From: JARRRL01 sp037380725
GTDB taxonomy: Bacteria; Pseudomonadota; Gammaproteobacteria; Pseudomonadales; JANQJO01
Assembly: GCA_037380725.1 (NCBI GenBank)
Contig: JARRRL010000075.1
Span: 1 to 31,253 of the forward strand
Direction: 5' to 3'
Length of the DNA stretch: 31,253 bases
In this document: one piece after another, positions 1-6,568 of the stretch
How positions within the stretch are numbered: position 1 is the stretch's first letter
How the letters are laid out: each line of letters opens with the position of its first letter
Made by a program: the position numbers and the translations under genes
Notes under the pieces: generated by a model
The model's database searches: none
Seen by the model: the letters and a program-made list of their open reading frames with translations, nothing else
Told to the model about the DNA's origin: nothing

Positions 1-807
1 GAACATAACAGTAGCGCCCTCACTCAAGGCCACTTGAAGCAGAGCGAACCCAAGCAAAAGCTTGTTCCAGTGCCTCTTGAGCTAAGACTTCCCAAAGAAG
101 ATGATAACACTCGAATTAGACCTAACACCTTAATGAAACGAATATCCAGACAGCAAGTTGTTCCGGTTCCCCTGGAATACAGGCTGCATAATGAAGATGA
201 GCATACCCGAATCAGTCATCATACTTTGACACAAAGAAGGCGCGATAGAGAACTTGTCTCAGTGCCTCTAGAACTAAGATGTCGCGATGAAGATGATAAC
301 ACTCGAATTAAACATGGCACCTTATTACAACGAAAATTATATAAATCATGTGTTCCGGTTCCCCCGGAATTCAGGCGTGACAATGAAAATGATCATACCC
401 GAATCAGCCGTAACGCGTTGAGACAACGAATGCGCCCTAGAAGATTTGTCCCTGTTCCCCCGGAATTCAGGCGTGATAATGAAGATGACTCTACCCAAAT
501 CAACTCTTATGCCCTGGTGGAACGAAAGCGCAGAAAATTAAAGTCAGCAGCGCTTTCATGCGAAAAGCCTCTTGCTTCTCATCAAACCGGGGAAACAAGC
601 GTGTTAAACACTTTGCTTGACAGCAATAGTACTAGACAAAACAGTCCAATACTTGCCCGTTCACCATCAGGTTCGAATGCATTGCTTCTGCACGAATCAA
701 CATCGCAAGGTATAATGGAGGCTGATGAAACCCTCCCTCCCTTCGAGTCTGAGACCGCTTTTTCTCACTGGCTAGACGATNNNNAAAGCACGATCGATAC
801 TTGCTAA
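1..807 (+). CDS. 32-residue-repeat protein, copy 1 (5' end outside window)
   Basis: Family not recognised by name. The reading frame is open from base 1, and its first codons match the EHNSTALTQGHL segment that lies about 75 residues into copies 2-4, so the true start is upstream of the window; the TTG at 34 is not the start. Five tandem 32-residue repeats occupy 61-540. They share a V-P-V-P-(P/L)-E opening, a central acidic ED-D/E-(H/N)-T-R-I box and a basic end. After repeat 5 comes the basic patch KRRKLK, then a Ser/Thr/Asn-rich linker containing NSPIL and RSPSGSN, then the conserved acidic tail ending WLDD. The tail is interrupted by four N at 781-784, so the last residues (STIDTC, stop at 805-807) are unreliable. 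Past the gap one base seems missing relative to copies 4 and 5. No signal peptide or membrane segment is visible. A host-directed role is inferred only. Confidence 0.75.
   Translation, partial: EHNSSALTQGHLKQSEPKQKLVPVPLELRLPKEDDNTRIRPNTLMKRISRQQVVPVPLEYRLHNEDEHTRISHHTLTQRRRDRELVSVPLELRCRDEDDNTRIKHGTLLQRKLYKSCVPVPPEFRRDNENDHTRISRNALRQRMRPRRFVPVPPEFRRDNEDDSTQINSYALVERKRRKLKSAALSCEKPLASHQTGETSVLNTLLDSNSTRQNSPILARSPSGSNALLLHESTSQGIMEADETLPPFESETAFSHWLDDXXSTIDTC
781..784. other. Assembly gap (4 N) in copy 1
   Basis: Four N fall exactly where the other copies encode the LNVQQ segment of the C-terminal tail. By comparison with copies 2 and 3 roughly a dozen bases belong here, so the gap length is nominal and the frame after it cannot be trusted. 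Confidence 0.95.
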
Positions 808-896
808 ATTGGTACGCCTGGCTCAGGAGAATCTTGTTGAGTAAGTCTGCTGACCGCCTATCTCCGCGGGCAGCGGATATGAATGATTAAGATCAC

Positions 897-924
897 TTGA
901 AGCTCTGAATTTTTCCAATATAAA
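897..924 (+). promoter_or_regulatory. Candidate sigma70-type promoter of repeat-protein copy 2
   Basis: TTGAAG (897-902), a 16-base spacer and TATAAA (919-924) lie just before the ATG at 941. The same upstream block, with the sequence CACTTGATGCT or close variants, precedes copies 3, 5 and 6. If used, transcription would begin about 10 bases before the ATG, giving a very short leader; no strong Shine-Dalgarno is visible before this start. Confidence 0.4.
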
Positions 925-940
925 GAAAGCTTAATGAGTT

Positions 941-1993
941 ATGAACAATTTTATGAACCATCGAATTAACGCTTCAACCTTGAATCAAAGCTTGCATCAA
1001 CCGATCGATGAAAATCAGGAAGACATTTCAAGCTTGTTTTCTGAGCTGCAACCGATCACCAACTTAAGTGAATATTCGGCTTGTCTTTATAGAGCCGAAA
1101 CTTCGACCACCGATGATCTTAGGAGTCCCAGCAGCACTTCTGGCGAAGTACAGTTGAGCGGCGAACATAACAGTACTGCTCTCACTCAAGGCCATTTGAA
1201 GCAGAGTGAACCCAAGCAAAAGCTTCTTCCAGTGCCTCTAGCGCTTCGATGTGGCAATGAAGATGATAACACTCGAATCATGCCTTCTGTATTATCAAAA
1301 CGAAAGTACCTCAGGAAACTTGTCTCAGTACCCCTGGAATACAGGCGTCGCAATGAAGATGAGCATACTCGAATCAACTCTAATGCTTTGTCACTACGAA
1401 AGCACGCCAGAAAACTTTTCCCAGTACCCCCGGAACACAGGCGTCGCAATGAAGATGAGCATACCCAAGTCAGCCCGAATGCTTTGTCATTACGAAAGCA
1501 GGCCAGGAAACTTGTCCCAGTACCCCTGGAACACAGGCTGCGCAATGAAGATGAGCATACCTTAATCAGTTGTAGAAGTTTGGCGAACCGAAAGCGCAAA
1601 AGGGAACTTGTCCCAGTACCCCCGGAACATAGACTTTGCAATGAAGGTGAGCATACCCTAATCAGCCGTAATGCCTTGGAAAAACGAAAACGCAAAAAGT
1701 TAAAGTTAGCAGCTCTTTCTGGCGAAAAGCCTCTTGATCCTCATCAAACCGAGGAAGCAAGCGCGGCAAACACTTTGACTGACAGCAATAGTAGTAGACA
1801 AAACAGCCCAATCCTTACCCGTTCACCATCAGGTTCGAATGCATCGCCCCTGCGCGAAACAACATCGCAAGGTACACTGGAGGCTGATGAAACCCTTCCT
1901 CCCTTCGAGTCTGAGACCGCTTTTTTTCACTGGCTAGACGATCTGAATGTGCAGCAAATCGCGATCGATTACAGTCAAAATTTTTACTGGTAA
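941..1993 (+). CDS. 32-residue-repeat protein, copy 2
   Basis: An intact 350-residue member of the tandem family. The N-terminal domain (about residues 1-94) begins MNNFMNHRINASTLNQ and is shared with copies 3-6. Five 32-residue repeats follow at 1223-1702; these open with PVPLE or PVPPE followed by Y or H, so none has a PPxY motif. The final repeat runs into a basic stretch KRKRKKLK that fits a monopartite nuclear localisation signal. Then come a polar linker with two SP sites and the acidic aromatic tail with FESETAFFHWLDDL and QQIAIDY. There is no signal peptide. The start is set by alignment of the family and by the promoter-like block upstream. The protein cannot be assigned to a named family; the architecture of repeats, basic patch and acidic tail suggests a secreted factor acting in host cells, which is inference. 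Confidence 0.8.
   Translation: MNNFMNHRINASTLNQSLHQPIDENQEDISSLFSELQPITNLSEYSACLYRAETSTTDDLRSPSSTSGEVQLSGEHNSTALTQGHLKQSEPKQKLLPVPLALRCGNEDDNTRIMPSVLSKRKYLRKLVSVPLEYRRRNEDEHTRINSNALSLRKHARKLFPVPPEHRRRNEDEHTQVSPNALSLRKQARKLVPVPLEHRLRNEDEHTLISCRSLANRKRKRELVPVPPEHRLCNEGEHTLISRNALEKRKRKKLKLAALSGEKPLDPHQTEEASAANTLTDSNSSRQNSPILTRSPSGSNASPLRETTSQGTLEADETLPPFESETAFFHWLDDLNVQQIAIDYSQNFYW
1223..1702 (+). repeat. Five in-frame 96-bp repeats in copy 2
   Basis: Five units of exactly 96 bp. Codons for V-P-V-P, E-D-E-H-T and R-K are nearly invariant; codons at repeat residues 10-11, 20-22, 25-26 and 29-31 vary from unit to unit. Equivalent arrays lie at 61-540 (5 units), 2395-2970 (6), 3744-4223 (5), 5097-5384 (3, plus a broken fourth) and 5999-6286 (3). 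Confidence 0.95.
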
Positions 1994-2066
1994 AATGCGA
2001 CTCCTGTTGAGCAAGTCTGTTGATTTCCTATATCAACGGGCAATCAATATTGGTGGGTAAGATTAC

Positions 2067-2096
2067 TTGATGCTCTAACTATTTACAACATATAGA
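2067..2096 (+). promoter_or_regulatory. Candidate sigma70-type promoter of repeat-protein copy 3
   Basis: TTGATG (2067-2072), an 18-base spacer and TATAGA (2091-2096), 16 bases before the ATG at 2113. It sits in the same place as the copy 2 candidate, which supports a promoter carried with each duplicated unit. Confidence 0.4.
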
Positions 2097-2112
2097 GAAT
2101 ACTTAATAAATT

Positions 2113-3261
2113 ATGAACAATTTTTTTAACCATCAAATTAACACTTCAATTTTGAATCAAGGCCTGTATCAAGCGGTCCATGAAAATCAGGCAAATATTA
2201 TAAGCTCGTTTTCTGAGCTGCAACCGATCACCAATTTAAGTGAATATTCGGCTTGTCTTTATAGAGCCGAAACTTCGATTACCGCCGATCTCAGAATTCC
2301 CAGGAGTACTTCTGGCGAGGTACAGTGGAGTGGCGCACATAACAGCACTGCCCTCACTCAAGGCTACTTGGAGCAGAACAAACCTAAGCAAAAGCTTGTT
2401 CCGGTTCCCCCGGAATATAGGCGTCACAATGAAGATGAGCATACTCGAATCTGCCGAAATGTTTTGTTAAAACGAAAGCACGACAGGGAAATTATCCCAG
2501 TACCCCCGGAATATAGGCTTCCTCATGAAGATGAGCATACCCGAATCCGCCGAAATGTTTTGATAAAACGAAAGCGCGATAGGGTAATTGTCCCAGTCCC
2601 CCCGGAATACAGGCTTCCTCATGAAGATGAGCATACCCGAATCCGCCGAAATGTTTTGTTAAAACGAAAGCGCGACAGGGAGTCTGTCCCAGTCCCCCCG
2701 GAACACAGGTTTTACAACGAAGATGAGGATACCCGAATTAGCCCTAATGCTTTGTCACTACGAAAGTGCAATAGGAAACGTGTCCCAGTCCCCCCTGAAT
2801 ACCGGCTTCGCAAAGAAGATGAACATACCTTAATCAGCTATGGTGTTTTGGAAAACCGAAAGCGCCTAAAGAAACTTGTTCCAGTCCCCCCAGAACACAG
2901 ACTTTACAATGAAGATGAACATACCCTAATTAGCTTTAATACCTTGCGTAAACGAAAGCAAAGAAAGTTAAAGTCAACAGCGTTTTCTGGCGAAAAGCCT
3001 CATGTTTCTCATCAGGCCGGGGAAACCAGTGCGGCGAACACTTCGACTGGCAATAATAGAGCTAGACAAAACAGCCCAATACTTACACGCTCACCATCAA
3101 GTTCGAATACATTGCCCCTGCACGAAACAACATCGCAAGGCACCAAGGAGACGGATGAAACCCTTCCTCCCTTCGAGTCTGAGACTGCTTTTTCTCACTG
3201 GCTAGATGATTTGAATGTGCAACAAAGTGCGATCGACTACATTCAAAATTGCCACTGGTAA
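2113..3261 (+). CDS. 32-residue-repeat protein, copy 3
   Basis: An intact 382-residue member and the one with most repeats: six units at 2395-2970. Four of the six begin VPVPPEYR (or IPVPPEYR) and so contain a PPxY motif, the class bound by WW domains in eukaryotes; the other two have PPEH. Repeats 2 and 3 are almost identical in DNA, a sign of recent unit duplication or conversion. The basic end reads KRKQRKLK. The linker keeps NSPILTRSPSSSN, and the tail keeps LPPFESETAFSHWLDDL and ends IDYIQNCHW. The N-terminal domain starts MNNFFNHQINTSILNQ. No signal peptide or membrane span is visible. The open frames on the opposite strand across the repeats are shadows produced by the repeat periodicity. 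Function unknown. Confidence 0.8.
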   Translation: MNNFFNHQINTSILNQGLYQAVHENQANIISSFSELQPITNLSEYSACLYRAETSITADLRIPRSTSGEVQWSGAHNSTALTQGYLEQNKPKQKLVPVPPEYRRHNEDEHTRICRNVLLKRKHDREIIPVPPEYRLPHEDEHTRIRRNVLIKRKRDRVIVPVPPEYRLPHEDEHTRIRRNVLLKRKRDRESVPVPPEHRFYNEDEDTRISPNALSLRKCNRKRVPVPPEYRLRKEDEHTLISYGVLENRKRLKKLVPVPPEHRLYNEDEHTLISFNTLRKRKQRKLKSTAFSGEKPHVSHQAGETSAANTSTGNNRARQNSPILTRSPSSSNTLPLHETTSQGTKETDETLPPFESETAFSHWLDDLNVQQSAIDYIQNCHW

Positions 3262-3458
3262 AATGGGATTCATGTTGAGCAGAGATCAGAAAAAAATTGA
3301 TTTTTTGTATGTGTTTTGTGGGTTATGGTGAAGGTGAGGAGGCTGGCAACGGGCAAGAAGGGATGAAGGGTGTCTCGATGCTTCAGCGATTCGTCAAAAT
3401 GTGGCTGTCCCGTTGTTTCTCACCGTTGTTTCTCAACATGAAGAATGCTTAAAGAGCT

Positions 3459-4562
3459 ATGAACAATTTTATGAACAATCGAATTACAGTTTCAAACTGG
3501 AATCAAGGCCTGCATCAAACGAGCAATGAAAATCAGGCAAACATTCCAAGCTCGTTTTCTGAGCTGCAGCCGATTTCCAACTTAACTGAATATTCGGCTT
3601 ATCTTTATCATAGAGTCGAAACTTCGGCCACCGCTGATCTCAGAAATCCCAGCAGCACTTCTGGCGAAGTTCAGCTGAGCGGCGAACAGAACAGTACCGC
3701 CCTCGCTCAAGGCCACTTGGAGCCGAGCGAACCCAAACGAAAGCCTGTTTCGGTTCCCCCGGAATTCAGGTTTCCCCATGAAGATGAGCATACCCGAATC
3801 AGCCCTAATGCTTTGAGGAAACGAATACGCCTTAGGGAACGTATCCCAGTACCCCCGGAATACAGGCTTCCTCATGAAGATGAGCATACTCGAATCAGTC
3901 CTAATGCTTTGGCAATACGAAAGCACAACAGGGAACTTGTCCCGGTACCTCCGGAATACTGGCTTCCTCATGAAGATGAGAATACCCGAATCAGGCCTAA
4001 AGCTTTGGCAATACGAAAGAGCTGTAGGGACCGTGTCCCAGTACCCCCAGAATACAGACTTCCTCATGAAGATGAGCATACCCGAATCAGCCCTTCTTCT
4101 TTGTCAAAACGAAAGCACGCCAGGGATCGTGTCCCAGTACCCCCAGAATACAGGCTTCCTCATGAAGATGAGCATACTCAAATCAGGCCTGCTACCTTGA
4201 AACAACGAATACACAGGAAATTAAAGTCAGCAGCGATTTTTGGCGAAAAGCCTCATGCTTCTCATCAAGCCGGGGAAACCAGCGCAGCTAACACTTTGGC
4301 TGACAGAAATACTTTGGCTGACCGAAATAGCGCTAGACAAAACAGCCCAATCCTTACCCGTTCATCATCAGGTTCGAAAGCATCGGCCCTGCACGAAACA
4401 TCACCTCACGAAACATCACCGCAAGGCACAATAGAGACATATGAATCCCTTCTTCCATTCGGGTCTGAGACCGCTTTTTCCCACTGGCTAGACGATATGG
4501 ATGTGCAACAAAGTGCGATCGACTACATGCTAAATTGCCACTGGCAAAATGGGATCCCATGA
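3459..4562 (+). CDS. 32-residue-repeat protein, copy 4
   Basis: An intact 367-residue member with five repeats at 3744-4223. Repeats 2-5 have PPEY at the WW-ligand position, and all five carry the (L/F)PHEDE(H/N)T core also seen in copy 3 repeats 2-3, suggesting exchange between the two copies. The repeat end is RIHRKLK, less basic than in the others. The linker has two further in-frame duplications: NTLADR occurs twice (18 bp units) and HETSP/HETSPQ twice (15 bp units). The tail has FSHWLDDMDVQQSAIDY and extends to WQNGIP. Its 197-bp upstream gap is not homologous to the spacer before copies 2 and 3 except for the last 20 bases or so, so its promoter may differ. Confidence 0.8.
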   Translation: MNNFMNNRITVSNWNQGLHQTSNENQANIPSSFSELQPISNLTEYSAYLYHRVETSATADLRNPSSTSGEVQLSGEQNSTALAQGHLEPSEPKRKPVSVPPEFRFPHEDEHTRISPNALRKRIRLRERIPVPPEYRLPHEDEHTRISPNALAIRKHNRELVPVPPEYWLPHEDENTRIRPKALAIRKSCRDRVPVPPEYRLPHEDEHTRISPSSLSKRKHARDRVPVPPEYRLPHEDEHTQIRPATLKQRIHRKLKSAAIFGEKPHASHQAGETSAANTLADRNTLADRNSARQNSPILTRSSSGSKASALHETSPHETSPQGTIETYESLLPFGSETAFSHWLDDMDVQQSAIDYMLNCHWQNGIP

Positions 4563-4811
4563 ATTGCTATAGATGAGGTGTCATGTTTCAGCAAAGGCAA
4601 GGTGCAGAAAAAGCATGAATTCAGTAGAGGCTTTTAAATAGGTCGAACAGGAGGAGCTGGACTCTAAAATATTGGGTGCAATATAAGCATTGTTTGATGT
4701 CAATTTTAGACGTTCTAAAATGATGCGCTTATCTCAATGGGCAGCGGATATTGATGGATAAAATCACTTGATGCTTTGAATCCTTACAACAGAAAGAATG
4801 CTTAAAGAGCT

Positions 4812-5515
4812 ATGAACAATTTTATGAACAATCGAATTAACGCTTCAAACTGGACTCAAGGCCTGCATCAAGCGACCCATGAAAGCCAGGCAAACATGCC
4901 AAACTCATTTTCTGAGCTGCACCCGATCTCCAACTTAACTGAATATTTGGCTTTTCCTTACCATAGAGTCGGCACTTCGGCCACCGCCGATCTCAGAAAT
5001 CCCAGCAGCACTTCTGGTGAAGTTCAGCTGAGCGGCGAACATAACAATACCGCCCTCACTCAAGGCTACTTGGAGCCGAAGGAACCCAAACAAAAATTTG
5101 TTCCAGTGCCTCCGGAATTCAGGATTAATAATGAAAATGAGCATACCCGAATCAGCCTTAATGCTTTGAGACAACGAAAACACAGCAAGGAACTTGTCCC
5201 AGTACCCCCGAAATACAGGCTTGACAATGAAAATGAACATACCCGAATCAGCCCTAATGTTTTGAGCAAACGAAAGCGCAGCAGGGAATTTGTCCCAGTA
5301 CCTCCGGAATACAGGCGTGACAATGAAAATGAACATACCCGAATCAGCCTTGATGCCTTGTACAAACGAAAGTGCCATAGGGGATTTGTCCCAGTACCCC
5401 CGGAATACAGGCGTGACAATGAAAATGAACATAGCCAGATCAGGACGATGTGAATACGCAACAAAGTGCGATCGACTACATGCTAAATTGCTACTGGCAA
5501 AATGGGATCCCATGA
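4812..5515 (+). pseudogene. 32-residue-repeat protein, copy 5 (internal deletion and frameshift)
   Basis: The N-terminal domain and three full repeats (5097-5384) are in frame, with PPKY or PPEY in three of the repeat heads. Repeat 4 breaks off after its QI residues: at about 5444 the sequence jumps directly to the family's C-terminal tail. The tail is out of frame: the open frame stops at TGA 5451-5453, while bases 5444-5515 in another frame read DDVNTQQSAIDYMLNCYW followed by QNGIP and a stop, matching copy 4. The rest of repeat 4, the basic patch and the whole Ser/Thr linker are gone. A 213-residue product would still be made, with repeats but no tail. Deletion by recombination within the array is the simplest cause. 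Confidence 0.75.
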
Positions 5516-5622
5516 TTGATGGTGCTAGAAAGTGATATTCCCTGTAAATTTTTCAAATTGACACTAAAATGATACGCCTGGCACAGGAGGATCTCTTCGA
5601 GCAAGCCTGCTACTGTCTATCA

Positions 5623-5646
5623 CAGCGCTTATCTCAGCGCTTATCT
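5623..5646 (+). repeat. 12-bp direct repeat upstream of copy 6
   Basis: CAGCGCTTATCT occurs twice in direct succession, followed by a further CAGCG. In the corresponding spacers of the other copies the block is single (for example around 4724-4745), so this is a small expansion private to this spacer. Confidence 0.8.
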
Positions 5647-5725
5647 CAGCGGGCAGCTGATATAGGTGGATAAAAGATCATCTGATGCTCTAAATATTTA
5701 CAACAGAAAGAATACTTAAAGAGCT

Positions 5726-6556
5726 ATGGACAATCGAATTAACCCTTCAAACTGGACTCAAGGCTTGCATCAAGCGGCCCATGAAAATCAGGCAAACATT
5801 CCAAACTCGTTTTCTGAGCTGCACCCGATCTCCAACTTAACTGAATATTTGGTTTATCCTTATCATAGAGTCGAAATTTCGGCCACCGCCGATCTAAGAG
5901 GTCCCAGCAGCACTTCTATCGAAGTTCAGCTGAGCGGCGAACAGAACAATACCGCCCTCACTCAAGGCCACTTGGAGCCGAGCAAAATCAAACAAAAGCT
6001 TGTTCCAGTGCCTCCGGAATTCAGGCATAACAATGAAAATGAGTTTACCCTAATCAGCCCTAAAGCTTTGGTACTTCGAAAGAGGCGTAGGGAACGTATC
6101 CCAGTACCTCCGGAATTCAGGCATAACAATGAAAATGAACATACCCAAATCAGCCCAAATGCTTTGACACTACGAAAGCGCAACAGGGGATTTGTCCCAG
6201 TACCTCCGGAATTCAGGTATGACAATGAAGATGAACATACCAAAATTAGGCCTGATACCTTGTACCAACGAAAGCGCAGAAAATTAAAGTCAGCAGCGAT
6301 TTCTGGCGAAAAGCCGCATGCTCCTCCTCAAGCCGGGGAAACCAGCGCGGCTAACACTTTGGCTGACAGTAACACTTTGGCTGACCGAAATAGCGCTAGA
6401 CAAAACAGCCCAATTCTTACCCGTTCATCATCAGGTTCGAATGCATCGGCCCTGCACGAAACAACACCACAAGGTACAATGGAGATTTATGAATCCCTTT
6501 CTCCACTCGGGCCTGAGACCGTTTTTTCTCACTGGCTAGACGATGTGGATGCGTAG
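5726..6556 (+). CDS. 32-residue-repeat protein, copy 6 (shortened)
   Basis: A 276-residue member with only three repeats (5999-6286), all with PPEF rather than PPEY. The start lacks the NNFM residues of copies 2-5: the 12 bases between the family's two ATGAACAAT-like words are gone, leaving MDNRINPSN. The basic end KRKRRKLK and linker (NTLADS/NTLADR duplication) are present. The tail stops early at WLDDVDA because a TAG stands where the relatives have CAA, removing about 15 residues. The gene ends 12 bases from the stop of the convergent mrcA, so this is the downstream edge of the island. It may be functional or decaying. Confidence 0.7.
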   Translation: MDNRINPSNWTQGLHQAAHENQANIPNSFSELHPISNLTEYLVYPYHRVEISATADLRGPSSTSIEVQLSGEQNNTALTQGHLEPSKIKQKLVPVPPEFRHNNENEFTLISPKALVLRKRRRERIPVPPEFRHNNENEHTQISPNALTLRKRNRGFVPVPPEFRYDNEDEHTKIRPDTLYQRKRRKLKSAAISGEKPHAPPQAGETSAANTLADSNTLADRNSARQNSPILTRSSSGSNASALHETTPQGTMEIYESLSPLGPETVFSHWLDDVDA

Positions 6557-6568
6557 CCAACCACATGA

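Noticed and set aside
1186..1695. Long reverse-strand and third-frame open frames across all repeat arrays (also 3582-4079, 4935-5513, 5962-6243)
   Set aside because: They copy the 96-bp periodicity of the sense repeats, have biased Cys/Ser/Phe composition and lack starts and ribosome sites; they are shadows of the repeat genes.
2113..3261. Assignment of the repeat genes to true TAL effectors
   Set aside because: The repeats share no sequence with TAL repeats (no LTPEQVVAIAS-type core); only the overall layout is similar.
1..6556. CRISPR array
   Set aside because: The repeats are 96-bp coding units without unique spacers between them, and no cas genes are present.
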